This document shows positions 8,597-16,948 of a DNA stretch of 64,000 nucleotides, piece after piece (position 1 is the first letter of the stretch; each line of letters begins with the position of its first letter). Made by a program: the position numbers and the translations under genes. Origin of the DNA: Rufibacter sp. DG15C (GTDB lineage Bacteria; Bacteroidota; Bacteroidia; Cytophagales; Hymenobacteraceae); NCBI RefSeq assembly GCF_001577755.1, contig NZ_CP010776.1, positions 3,534,001 to 3,598,000 of the forward strand, given 5' to 3'. The notes beneath the pieces were generated by a model, which was not told the origin of the DNA, made no database searches, and saw only the letters and a list, made by a program, of their open reading frames with translations.

Positions 8597-9322
8597 TTGT
8601 CACCCTCTGCCCCTTTTTCCCCAGCGCACACTACCCTATCCCTGTTTGGCGTTAAACCCGGGCATTGGCGGTGGGGCCTGGCGCAGATGGGCACCTCGCA
8701 GCCTGCCTTGAGAAAAGTCAAAGGCCTCAACTTCTTCAAGCTCTTGGGCAGTGGGCAGGGCCGCGGTTTCAGCCTCAAGCCCAACTGGTACCGCTACGGC
8801 CTCATGGCCACTTGGGACTCCCCTGCCGCCGCACAGGACTTTCTGGAAGGCCACCCACTGTTGCAGGAATACCGGGAGCACACCTTTGAACAATACCACC
8901 TGGGCTTACAACCCTTGCAGGCGCATGGCCTTTGGAGCGGTAGGAATCCTTTCACCACAGAAACCTATCCTTCCCCAGATAACGCGCCCATTGCCGTGCT
9001 CACCCGCGCCACCATCCGGCTCACCAAAGCCATGGACTTCTGGAAACACGTGCCCCAGGCCAGCGCCAGTCTAGACGATGCCCAAGGCTTGTTAGCCTCC
9101 ATTGGCCTAGGCGAAGCGCCTTTAATCAGACAGGCTACTTTCAGCCTATGGCAGAATGAGTCCGATATGAAAGCCTACGCCTATAGAACCGCCTCGCACA
9201 GGGACGTCATCACCAGAACCAGAACCCAGGGTTGGTATTCAGAAGAGCTGTTCGCCCGCTTCACTCCCATCAGCAGTCATGGCACCTGGAACGGGGTTGA
9301 CCCTTTGGGTGGTTTGCTGTAG
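8597..9322 (+). CDS. Spheroidene monooxygenase (CrtA)-like protein
   Basis: The sequence resembles the CrtA spheroidene monooxygenase family: LSLFGVKPGHWRWGLAQMG at the N-terminus, then FFKLLGSGQGRGFS, LTRATIRLTKAMDFWKHVP, RQATFSLWQNESDMKAYAY and the closing ARFTPISSHGTWNGVDPL. The family oxidises acyclic carotenoid ends with O2. No other carotenoid gene is nearby, so the substrate is open. The frame stays open back to 8486, but that stretch contains a terminator and a repeat; the first plausible start is TTG at 8597 (about 241 residues). The start is uncertain. Confidence 0.8.
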   Translation: MSPSAPFSPAHTTLSLFGVKPGHWRWGLAQMGTSQPALRKVKGLNFFKLLGSGQGRGFSLKPNWYRYGLMATWDSPAAAQDFLEGHPLLQEYREHTFEQYHLGLQPLQAHGLWSGRNPFTTETYPSPDNAPIAVLTRATIRLTKAMDFWKHVPQASASLDDAQGLLASIGLGEAPLIRQATFSLWQNESDMKAYAYRTASHRDVITRTRTQGWYSEELFARFTPISSHGTWNGVDPLGGLL

Positions 9323-9323
9323 T

Positions 9324-9830
9324 TTAAAGAATTTCGAATACAATTATTGCTGAGAAAATTAAAAGGCTAATTCCAAAGCCATGAGTTTGGCCCTTTTCGT
9401 TTTTCGTGAATAATGAGTACAGGCTTAACAAGCTTAGGAGAATAAGCCAAGCAAAATATGGTTTATAAACGCTAAAGGATGGAAATGCCTTTAACATTTG
9501 CTTAGTGTCTCTATCCATATAATGGACTTCCTTTATAATTCTCAGCATTGGTGTTTGCAAGAGTTTAACCGGCCCATCAATCCAGATTTTAGACATATCC
9601 TCGGTGTCAAGAAATATCTTCCTATCCTTCACCACAATTGCTGTAATTAAGCTCGAATTATAATCACTATAGCGTGGCTTTGAATAAGTAATTCCATCTA
9701 AGTGAATTTCCTTCTCATTGACTACCTTTTCAATTAGAAAAAAGTCAACCATACATAGTAGTATACCAATCATCTCAAGCCACAAGATTGCTTTTCTCCA
9801 GCTTATGTTGTTTAGGTTTCTAACATTCAT
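9324..9830 (-). CDS. AT-rich hypothetical membrane protein
   Basis: I do not recognise this 168-residue protein. It has an N-terminal helix (about 12-32, AILWLEMIGILLCMVDFFLI), an extracytoplasmic or soluble middle with KVVNEKEIHLDGITYSKPRY, and two C-terminal helices (about 127-142 and 150-167). The layout suggests a small membrane protein. It is visibly more AT-rich than its neighbours, hinting at recent acquisition. Its stop lies one base from the stop of the CrtA-like gene, a convergent junction too tight to hold the 38-bp repeat. Confidence 0.65.
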   Translation of the reverse strand: MNVRNLNNISWRKAILWLEMIGILLCMVDFFLIEKVVNEKEIHLDGITYSKPRYSDYNSSLITAIVVKDRKIFLDTEDMSKIWIDGPVKLLQTPMLRIIKEVHYMDRDTKQMLKAFPSFSVYKPYFAWLILLSLLSLYSLFTKNEKGQTHGFGISLLIFSAIIVFEIL

Positions 9831-9906
9831 ATTGAGCCTATATAGGCATAAAGATATAAGTTAGATTCATGTTTAATAGGTTTAGCCGCTCTAACAGGAA
9901 ATTCCT

Positions 9907-9914
9907 TACTTTTG
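9907..9914 (+). promoter_or_regulatory. -7 element TACTTTTG upstream of leuS
   Basis: An exact TAnnTTTG match 65 bp before the leuS ATG at 9980. The -33 box is not convincing. Confidence 0.5.
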
Positions 9915-9979
9915 CGGTTAGCCTATGCAGGGCTACCCAATTGAACAAACCTGCCTTACAGCAGAAAACACATACGCCC

Positions 9980-12754
9980 ATGTCAGCAGAGTACGACTAC
10001 AAATCCATAGAGCAGAAGTGGCAACGCTTCTGGAGCGAGAACAAGACCTTCAAGACGGAGATTGACACCAGCAAACCCAAGTTTTACTCCTTGGACATGT
10101 TCCCGTATCCATCGGGGGCTGGTTTGCACGTGGGTCACCCGCTAGGGTACATCGCCTCTGACATTGTAAGCCGCTACAAGCGCTTGAAAGGTTTCAACGT
10201 GTTGCACCCCATGGGCTTCGACTCGTTTGGTTTGCCAGCGGAGCAGTATGCCATCCAGACGGGCCAGCACCCTGCCGTTACCACCAAGCAGAACATTGAG
10301 CGCTACATTGAACAGTTGAACAACCTGGGCTTCTCCTTTGACTGGGACCGCGAAGTGCGCACCTCAGACCCCAGCTACTACAAGTGGACGCAGTGGATTT
10401 TCATGCAGCTCTTCAACAGCTGGTACAACAACGACACTGACAAAGCGGAGCCGATTGAAACGTTGGTAGCCATTTTAGAGAAGCAGGGAAACATTCACGT
10501 GAATGCCGCCTGTGACGAGGACACGCCGCACGTGACCGCTGATGCCTGGGCCAGGTTAAACGAGAAAGAACAGCAAGATTTTCTGTTGAAATACAGACTG
10601 ACCTTCTTGTCTGAAGCCGTGGTCAATTGGTGTCCGCAGTTGGGCACCGTATTGGCCAATGACGAGGTAAAAGATGGCGTTTCTGAGCGCGGCGGTTACC
10701 CGGTAGAGCGCAAGCTCATGAAGCAGTGGATGATGCGCATCACCGCCTACGCTGAGCGCCTGTTGCAAGGTCTGGATACCATTGACTGGCCTGAGCCGGT
10801 TAAGGAGATGCAACGCAACTGGATTGGCAAGTCGGTGGGTGCCGAGCTACGATTTCAGGTAGACGGCCATGAGCACAAACACATCACAGTGTTCACCACG
10901 CGTATTGACACCATCTTCGGGGCTAGCTTTGTAGTCTTAGCCCCAGAGCATGAATTTGTATCTGAGATTACCGCTCCTGAACAACGCGCCGAAGTTGAGG
11001 AATACGTAGCCTGGGCCAAGAACCGCTCAGAACGCGACCGCATGTCTGACGTGAAATCCGTGACGGGTACCTTTACCGGAGCCTTTGCCATCAACCCCAT
11101 CTCTGGGGAGAAAATCCCGGTATGGATTGCGGACTACGTATTGGCGGGTTACGGAACGGGCGCCGTCATGGCTGTTCCAGGGCATGATTCCCGTGACTAT
11201 GCCTTCGCGAAGAAATTCAATCTGCCTATCCCTGAAGTAGTAGCAGGTGGAGATTTAAGCAAAGAAGCCTTCGCCGCCAAGGAAGGAAAAATCATCAACT
11301 CAGATTTCCTGAACGGCCTGGAGGTGAAAGACGCCATTAAAGCCGGTATTCAGCGAGCCGAGGAACTAGGCGTAGGCAAAGCCCGCATCAATTACCGCAT
11401 GCGTGACGCCGTGTTTGGCCGCCAGCGCTATTGGGGCGAACCCGTTCCAGTGTATTACAAAGACGGCATTCCTGCCTTGTTAGAAGAAAGCGAACTGCCG
11501 CTGGTCTTGCCAGAGGTAGACGCCTACTTGCCGACAGAGACCGGTGAGCCTCCTTTGGGCCGTGCACAAGACTGGAAATACCGCGGTGAGTTTGAGTACG
11601 AATTGAGTACCATGCCCGGTTGGGCGGGTTCCAGCTGGTACTGGTACCGCTACATGGACGCCCAGAATGACAAGGAGTTTGCGAGTAAAGAATCGATTGA
11701 CTACTGGCAGAATGTGGACCTATATATTGGTGGTTCTGAGCACGCTACGGGCCACCTCCTCTATTCCCGCTTCTGGAACAAGTTCTTATTTGACCTGGGC
11801 ATGGTAAACCAGGAAGAGCCCTTCAAAAAGCTCATCAACCAGGGCATGATTCAGGGTAGGTCTAACTTTGTGTACCGCATCAAAGACACCAATACCTTTG
11901 TCTCTTATGGTTTGAAAGACCAGCATGAGGTAACCGCCCTGCACGTGGATGTGAACATCGTGGAGAATGACATTCTGGATTTGGAGCGCTTTAAAGCCTG
12001 GCGACCTGACTTCGCGGAAGCCGAATTCATTCTGGAGGACGGCAAATATGTGGTGGGTGTGGAGATTGAGAAGATGTCTAAGTCGAAGCACAACGTAGTA
12101 AACCCAGATGTGCTGGTAGAAGAATACGGTGCCGACACTTTGCGCATGTATGAGATGTTCTTAGGACCGTTAGAGCAGTTCAAGCCCTGGAATACCAACG
12201 GAATGGACGGCGTGTACAAGTTCCTGCGTCGCTTCTGGAAACTCTTCATGGATGAGCAAGGGAACTGGGCTGTGACCGAGGAGGAAGCTACTCCTGCCGA
12301 GTTGAAAGCCCTGCACAAAACACTCAAGAAAGTAGAAGAAGACATTGAGCGCTTCTCCTTCGGGACCAGCGTGAGTCAGTTCATGATTTGCGTGAATGAA
12401 CTAACGGCTTTGAAAACGAAGAAACGCGCCATTCTGGAGCCTTTGACCATTGCCCTGGCTCCTTACGCGCCGCACATATCTGAAGAGCTTTGGAACCGTC
12501 TGGGACACAAGGAGAGCATCACCTACGCCACCTTCCCAGAGTGGGAAGAGGAGTACCTCACAGAAAGCACCTTTGACTACCCAATCTCCGTGAACGGGAA
12601 AGTGAAATCAAAGCTCACCTTCGACCTGAAATTGTCTAAAGAAGACGTAGAGAAAGAGGTTTTGGCGTCTGAACAGGTTCAGAAATTGCTGGAGGGAAAG
12701 CCAGTGAAAAAGGTGATTGTGGTGCCTGGCAAGATTGTTAACGTTGTGATCTAG
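9980..12754 (+). CDS. leuS: Leucine--tRNA ligase
   Basis: This 924-residue class I synthetase charges tRNA-Leu. The HIGH-type motif is HVGHP at about 49-53 inside [17 protein letters not shown], and the KMSKS loop is [14 protein letters not shown] at about 697. The long insertion between them holds the editing domain, with [12 protein letters not shown] and the [17 protein letters not shown] region. ATG 9980 ([18 protein letters not shown]) fits the family start better than the in-frame extension to 9869. The TAG stop is immediately followed by a perfect 38-bp repeat. Confidence 0.97.
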   Translation: MSAEYDYKSIEQKWQRFWSENKTFKTEIDTSKPKFYSLDMFPYPSGAGLHVGHPLGYIASDIVSRYKRLKGFNVLHPMGFDSFGLPAEQYAIQTGQHPAVTTKQNIERYIEQLNNLGFSFDWDREVRTSDPSYYKWTQWIFMQLFNSWYNNDTDKAEPIETLVAILEKQGNIHVNAACDEDTPHVTADAWARLNEKEQQDFLLKYRLTFLSEAVVNWCPQLGTVLANDEVKDGVSERGGYPVERKLMKQWMMRITAYAERLLQGLDTIDWPEPVKEMQRNWIGKSVGAELRFQVDGHEHKHITVFTTRIDTIFGASFVVLAPEHEFVSEITAPEQRAEVEEYVAWAKNRSERDRMSDVKSVTGTFTGAFAINPISGEKIPVWIADYVLAGYGTGAVMAVPGHDSRDYAFAKKFNLPIPEVVAGGDLSKEAFAAKEGKIINSDFLNGLEVKDAIKAGIQRAEELGVGKARINYRMRDAVFGRQRYWGEPVPVYYKDGIPALLEESELPLVLPEVDAYLPTETGEPPLGRAQDWKYRGEFEYELSTMPGWAGSSWYWYRYMDAQNDKEFASKESIDYWQNVDLYIGGSEHATGHLLYSRFWNKFLFDLGMVNQEEPFKKLINQGMIQGRSNFVYRIKDTNTFVSYGLKDQHEVTALHVDVNIVENDILDLERFKAWRPDFAEAEFILEDGKYVVGVEIEKMSKSKHNVVNPDVLVEEYGADTLRMYEMFLGPLEQFKPWNTNGMDGVYKFLRRFWKLFMDEQGNWAVTEEEATPAELKALHKTLKKVEEDIERFSFGTSVSQFMICVNELTALKTKKRAILEPLTIALAPYAPHISEELWNRLGHKESITYATFPEWEEEYLTESTFDYPISVNGKVKSKLTFDLKLSKEDVEKEVLASEQVQKLLEGKPVKKVIVVPGKIVNVVI

Positions 12755-12792
12755 CGTTTTTGGCCTGTTTTCTGGAAAACAGGCCAAAAACG
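12755..12792. repeat. 38-bp palindromic repeat, copy 6 (exact consensus)
   Basis: Both 18-bp arms are intact around a TG centre. This copy is the reference sequence used here. It starts on the base after the leuS stop codon and lies in the convergent leuS/YjbR junction, 8 bp before an intrinsic terminator. Confidence 0.95.
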
Positions 12793-12800
12793 AATAAAAA

Positions 12801-12835
12801 AAGAAGCTCGACAGTAATGCCGAGCTTCTTTTTTT
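12801..12835 (+). terminator. Intrinsic terminator of leuS
   Basis: AAGAAGCTCG (12801-12810) pairs with CGAGCTTCTT (12821-12830), followed by five more Ts. An A-run on the left side also allows termination from the other strand. Confidence 0.88.
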
Positions 12836-12855
12836 ATGATAGAACCTTAAGGAGG

Positions 12856-13209
12856 TTATAGCCCAAGCTCTTCTTTTACTTTCCTAGGCAAGCCTTTTAC
12901 CACCAAATCATACGAATGGTCTATGAGCTCAGCCAACAAACCCATTGGCAAGAAGGCTTCCGGCATGACTGTATTCCAGTGCTTTTTGTTCATGTGATAT
13001 CCCGGCTGTATGGCTGGGTATTGTTCCCGAATCTCGGCTGCCCGCTCCGGGTCGCATTTCAGGGACACACCCCCAGCAAAATTAGATAGGCTACAGAGGG
13101 CAAACATTTTACCGGCCACTTTAAAGACAAGGGTATCTTGGTCAAAAGGAAGCGTTTCCTCTACATGTGGCTTCTGGAGGCAGTACTCTCTAAATTCTTC
13201 AATGTTCAT
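12856..13209 (-). CDS. MmcQ/YjbR family protein
   Basis: This 117-residue protein matches the MmcQ/YjbR (DUF419) family: CLQKPHVEETLPFDQDTLVFKV, KMFALCSL, SLKCDPERAAEIREQYPAIQPGYHMNKKHWNTV. The fold resembles CyaY-like DNA-binding proteins, and a DNA-related role has been suggested for the family. It is convergent with leuS. Confidence 0.87.
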   Translation of the reverse strand: MNIEEFREYCLQKPHVEETLPFDQDTLVFKVAGKMFALCSLSNFAGGVSLKCDPERAAEIREQYPAIQPGYHMNKKHWNTVMPEAFLPMGLLAELIDHSYDLVVKGLPRKVKEELGL

Positions 13210-13508
13210 GGCTCAAGTAATACAAAACCAACCAATCACGCAACAAATAGAGCTGCTTCTATAGTGTCAAGAGTAACCTAGTTGTAAGGCAAGAGGAAAG
13301 CTTTTGATAAAAAAATGCTCCCATGGTAAACTTAACAATAAAGCCTATCATGGGAGTTTGGATTAAATTTGGGATGTAAGTGGAGGATTAAATCTTGTAT
13401 TGATTTCTTTCCTACTTCATACCAATGGAATCCTTTAGGTTAATACATAGATAAAAAAGAGTCCCGCTACTTCAGCAGGACTCTTTATCAAAAGCAGATT
13501 ATCTGTAC
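13210..13508. other. 299-bp intergenic region
   Basis: No gene is seen. It contains an inverted repeat CTCCCATG/CATGGGAG (about 13319-13360) preceded by an A-run, which on the minus strand would read as a terminator-like hairpin. It also holds the terminator at 13453-13487 serving the small minus-strand gene. The rest is AT-rich and featureless to me. Confidence 0.6.
13453..13487 (-). terminator. Intrinsic terminator of the 56-aa gene
   Basis: AAAGAGTCC and GGACTCTTT form the outer stem with an inner GCT/AGC pairing. On the minus strand it ends in a T run and lies just downstream of the small gene's stop. Confidence 0.8.
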
Positions 13509-13679
13509 TTATCTGGTCATCCACTTAAACACCAGATAAATCAGACCCATTAAAAACATAACCATAGACACTTTATTGATCCTGTGCATGGTTCGCAGGT
13601 TAAAAGTGGTTTTACGGTTAGGGTCTTTCTTCCTGAAAAAATAAGTTGCCACTTCCGTGAAATCAAAAAGGCCTTTCAT
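13509..13679 (-). CDS. Small conserved-looking membrane protein (56 aa)
   Basis: The minus strand from the ATG at 13679 to the TAA at 13511-13509 encodes 56 residues: MKGLFDFTEVATYFFRKKDP, then a basic stretch (NRKTTFNLRTMHRINK) and one membrane helix (VSMVMFLMGLIYLVFKW). It has its own terminator just downstream. It resembles short DUF6728-type Bacteroidota proteins as I remember them, but I hold that loosely. It follows ispG on the same strand at a distance of about 80 bp, so it may be in the ispG transcript. Confidence 0.75.
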   Translation of the reverse strand: MKGLFDFTEVATYFFRKKDPNRKTTFNLRTMHRINKVSMVMFLMGLIYLVFKWMTR

Positions 13680-13759
13680 ATATGCTGTCTTAAGAGTGCA
13701 AACTTAATGGTATTCCTTTAACAATTATGTGTCAAGAATGATTACCGAAATTGAGTAAT

Positions 13760-15793
13760 TCAGGCCTGATTTCCTAAGGGCTCAATCCAATTGCCGTCTT
13801 CCCTAATCAATTCTATTAGCTCATCCACGGCGCGTTCTTCTGGAACTGATTTTTTGATTACCTGTTGGCCGCGGTATAGGGCAATCTTGCCTTTTCCTAC
13901 ACCTACATAGCCGTAGTCCGCATCGGCCATCTCACCAGGACCGTTGACTATGCAACCCATGATGCCAATCTTGACGCCTTTCAAATGGTCGGTGCGTTTT
14001 CTGATCATAGCGGTGGTTTCTTGTAGGTCAAACAAAGTACGGCCACAGCTTGGGCAGCTGATGTACTCTGTTTTACTCATGCGGGTGCGGGCAGCCTGCA
14101 AAATGCCAAAGGCCAGTTTATTCAAATTTTCTAAGGTATGGCCCCACTCCTCTTTGTCACGGTGGCTCAAATCTTGAGTGCTCAACAGTACGCCATCACC
14201 CAGACCATCAACCAAAAGGCCTCCCACGTCAGTGGCAGCATATAACTGCACCTCTTCATCTGTCAAGTCTTCATAAGAACGCTTGATAATGACCGGAACC
14301 GGTTGCCCTTGGTTCATGAGCCGAATGAAGGCCCTGCGCTGCTCTGGCATAGCATGCTCATTCTCCGTTTCAAGGACTAGCACTACATCAGGGCGGTTAT
14401 GCAAAGACTCTACAAAGTCTTGGGTCAATTGACCGAAGGACGCCTGCACAAAATTGAGCTGTGGGTGCCAGGAATCTGCAGTCTCAAACTGGGCAGCCGT
14501 GTATAAAGGAAAAAGATCCTCCCGCTGCTCTACCTCTAGCCAAGCAGTATAATCCAAGATCTCCTTCAAGCCGTTGGGCAACATAAAGCCTATGGGGGTG
14601 CTGCCAGTATAGACATAATCAGCGCCCTGGTCACTCATATGGAATTTGTCCAGAGAAGGTGAATAGATATGTCCAATGGACCTAAGGTCATCAAAGGTAA
14701 TCTCCTCCAGACGGCTCAGATCTGCGACTACACGGGGTACATTGTGTCCGCCAATATTAAGTACTTCGCGGGTTTCGCGACGATGGTACTGGAACGGAGT
14801 ATAAGGTAATTCCTGAATAGGCTTAATCGGCGTATGACCTGCGCGGTGGGTATACCTGTCAATAAGCGCCTTGGCCACGGGGGCTTCCAACTCGGGCGCT
14901 TCGGTTAATGAAACACGCACAGTGTCTCCTAGGCCATCTTCTAGTAAAGTACCAATGCCCACGGCAGATTTTACACGGCCATCTTCTCCCTCGCCGGCTT
15001 CGGTTACACCCAAGTGCAAGGGATACGGTTGCATGCCTTCTTCTTCCAGTTTCTGCACCAATAACCTATAGGCCTGCACCATGACCTGCGTGTTGCTGGC
15101 TTTCATAGACAAGACCACGTCATAATACTGCATATCCTCGCAAATGCGAAGAAATTCCAAGGCGCTCTCCACCATTCCTAGCGGAGTGTCACCGTAACGA
15201 CTCAAGATCCTATCAGACAAAGAACCGTGGTTGGTACCAATGCGCATAGCAGTGCCGTGCTCTTTGCAAATAGTAACTAGCGGCGAGAACCTAGCCCTTA
15301 TGCGATCCAACTCTGCCTGGTACGTGGCATCTGTATAGTCAATGACTTGAAACTTCTTCTTATCTGCGTAGTTGCCCGGGTTCACACGGACTTTCTCTAC
15401 CAGTTTGGCGGCTAGTTCTGCGGCGTTGGGCGTGAAATGGATGTCAGCGATCAAAGGCACAGAATACCCACGGGCCCGAAGTTCCTTTTTGATGACCCCA
15501 AGGTTCTCAGCTTCTGTGACACTGGGTGCCGTAATACGCACGTATTCACAGCCGGCTTCTACCATCCTGATCACCTGTTCTACAGAGCCCTGGGTGTCCA
15601 TGGTGTCTACGGTGGTCATGGACTGCACCCTAATTGGATTAGTGCCACCCATGGCCAAGTCACCTATGCGAACTTCACGAGTCAGGCGACGGGTATAGTC
15701 AGTAAGGCTGGGGCAATAAATGCCGCCCAACGTAGAGGCTGTTGAATTCATAGGGGTGCTTGCGTCCATACTCAGATAACCAACGCTGTCCAT
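13760..15793 (-). CDS. ispG: 4-hydroxy-3-methylbut-2-enyl diphosphate synthase, long form
   Basis: The 677-residue protein is the long IspG/GcpE form found in Bacteroidota, Chlamydiae and plants, with an extra central domain. It reduces MEcPP to HMBPP in the MEP isoprenoid pathway using a 4Fe-4S cluster. The TIM-barrel part is at the N-terminus (GGTNPIRVQSMTTVDTMD, VNPGNYADKKKF). The C-terminal cluster domain has CPSCGRTLFDLQ and GIMGCIVNGPGE. I chose ATG 15793: a TTG at 15811 would fall inside a TAATTTTA promoter-like element (15816-15823) or its spacer. ATGs at 15769 and 15751 are also possible. Confidence 0.95.
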   Translation of the reverse strand: MDSVGYLSMDASTPMNSTASTLGGIYCPSLTDYTRRLTREVRIGDLAMGGTNPIRVQSMTTVDTMDTQGSVEQVIRMVEAGCEYVRITAPSVTEAENLGVIKKELRARGYSVPLIADIHFTPNAAELAAKLVEKVRVNPGNYADKKKFQVIDYTDATYQAELDRIRARFSPLVTICKEHGTAMRIGTNHGSLSDRILSRYGDTPLGMVESALEFLRICEDMQYYDVVLSMKASNTQVMVQAYRLLVQKLEEEGMQPYPLHLGVTEAGEGEDGRVKSAVGIGTLLEDGLGDTVRVSLTEAPELEAPVAKALIDRYTHRAGHTPIKPIQELPYTPFQYHRRETREVLNIGGHNVPRVVADLSRLEEITFDDLRSIGHIYSPSLDKFHMSDQGADYVYTGSTPIGFMLPNGLKEILDYTAWLEVEQREDLFPLYTAAQFETADSWHPQLNFVQASFGQLTQDFVESLHNRPDVVLVLETENEHAMPEQRRAFIRLMNQGQPVPVIIKRSYEDLTDEEVQLYAATDVGGLLVDGLGDGVLLSTQDLSHRDKEEWGHTLENLNKLAFGILQAARTRMSKTEYISCPSCGRTLFDLQETTAMIRKRTDHLKGVKIGIMGCIVNGPGEMADADYGYVGVGKGKIALYRGQQVIKKSVPEERAVDELIELIREDGNWIEPLGNQA

Positions 15794-15852
15794 ACATTGT
15801 TCAGCGTACAATTTGTAAAATTAACATCATTTTCTGAGACCGGCGCACGCTT

Positions 15853-16212
15853 TTAGGATAAGTCCAGAGGGTTCACCTTACCAGGAGCCTCAGGGTCTGC
15901 CTCATCGTCCAATTTCCCTAATTCCTTCTTTATCCTGTTTTGCACCTCGTCGTCCTCCAAGGCGGTTTTCTGGTCTAACTGGTACATGTCTAAAGGATAT
16001 TTCTTAGCCATCTCATGCAGAAAAAAGATGTAGGTGTCTATTTTATTGATGGCCTCAGACACAAACTGGCTTCCCCGGTCTACCTCCTCAGCTAAGCCTT
16101 GCTTCAAATCTTCGGCCTGCCGTATCTCTGCTTGTATATAATAGGCTGGATTGGTCCCTTTGGTCATTTCATTCACCAAACGTTCCTTAAATTCTTCTTG
16201 CTCTAGTTCCAT
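15853..16212 (-). CDS. Hypothetical charged helical protein
   Basis: This 119-residue protein has no family I recognise. It is highly charged and probably helical (MELEQEEFKERLVNEM, AEIRQAEDLKQGLAEEVDRG), with a conserved-looking middle (SEAINKIDTYIFFLHEMAKKYP) and an acidic, proline-containing tail. No signal peptide or membrane helix is seen, so it is probably cytosolic. It sits upstream of ispG on the same strand, about 60 bp away. Confidence 0.7.
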   Translation of the reverse strand: MELEQEEFKERLVNEMTKGTNPAYYIQAEIRQAEDLKQGLAEEVDRGSQFVSEAINKIDTYIFFLHEMAKKYPLDMYQLDQKTALEDDEVQNRIKKELGKLDDEADPEAPGKVNPLDLS

Positions 16213-16338
16213 GGTACAACTACCTCCTTCCTTCTCTCCTTGTATTTACGCTGGAAGGAAGGATTGGTAGTAACCTTAAGCACAAACAAAAGGAGGCTTT
16301 AGCCGTACAAAAAGGCGATTCTTTAAATTCTATGTACC

Positions 16339-16824
16339 ATGTCACTGCCTTTCCTTAAAAAAAGCCACGCCCATGCTGCCCGTTTATTGCATGAAGCAGG
16401 CCTCAGCGTAAGTCAAATTCCGCAGGCCATTCAAGTAGCCAAAGATACTGTTGAAACTTGGGTGAACCGTGAAGTCGCCAAAGGGCACGCCACGCAAGCC
16501 TTTGAGATTTTAAAAGGTCAGGTACAGGAGAAAGGGCACAAAATCCTATTTGAGCAGTTACGTGAGCTAGTGCTAGTGCGGTTGATGATCCATTTAGGGC
16601 TGAAAAGTGTTTTGGCCAGTTCCATTGCTACGCTGCTTCTTCCGTTTGTCATGAAACGCATGCTAGATATTTTAGCCAGAAACCCAGAAGTAAGTGCTTG
16701 GTGGGCCAACCTCAATTTACGGCAGCACCTTCCTTCTACTGAAGAAATCAAAGCTAAGATTGAAACTGTCACAAACGCTTTGACTAACAAAAGCTCCAAA
16801 GAGGATATAGCCCTAACACAATAG
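16339..16824 (+). CDS. Hypothetical protein with HTH-like N-terminus
   Basis: The protein has 161 residues. The N-terminus (HAARLLHEAGLSVSQIPQAIQVAKDTVETWVN) looks like a helix-turn-helix of the kind that starts transposase or phage-type regulators; this is a weak inference. A hydrophobic helix (SVLASSIATLLLPFVMKRML, about 95-114) may be a membrane segment. No family was recognised. It is divergent from the gene at 15853-16212 and convergent with glnN. Confidence 0.65.
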   Translation: MSLPFLKKSHAHAARLLHEAGLSVSQIPQAIQVAKDTVETWVNREVAKGHATQAFEILKGQVQEKGHKILFEQLRELVLVRLMIHLGLKSVLASSIATLLLPFVMKRMLDILARNPEVSAWWANLNLRQHLPSTEEIKAKIETVTNALTNKSSKEDIALTQ

Positions 16825-16829
16825 CGACT

Positions 16830-16867
16830 CGTTTTTGGCCTGTTTCCTGAGAATTAGCCTAAAAACG
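16830..16867. repeat. 38-bp palindromic repeat, copy 7
   Basis: The left arm is near-consensus and the right arm diverged (GAATTAGCCTAAAAACG). It lies in a convergent junction, between the stop at 16824 and the shared terminator at 16891. Confidence 0.85.
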
Positions 16868-16890
16868 ACCTAAACTTGATTTCAAAAAAT

Positions 16891-16934
16891 ACAAACAAGA
16901 AAGGCGCCCCAATTGGAGCGCCTTTCTTGTTTGT
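16891..16934. terminator. Bidirectional intrinsic terminator
   Basis: A perfect 17-bp stem, ACAAACAAGAAAGGCGC (16891-16907) with GCGCCTTTCTTGTTTGT (16918-16934), has A/T-rich outer ends suitable for both the upstream gene and glnN. Confidence 0.88.
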
Positions 16935-16948
16935 ATAAATAAAGTCTC

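Noticed and set aside
13310-13362. CTCCCATG/CATGGGAG hairpin as a terminator of a hidden gene
   Set aside because: No coding frame was found that would end there; its orientation is ambiguous.
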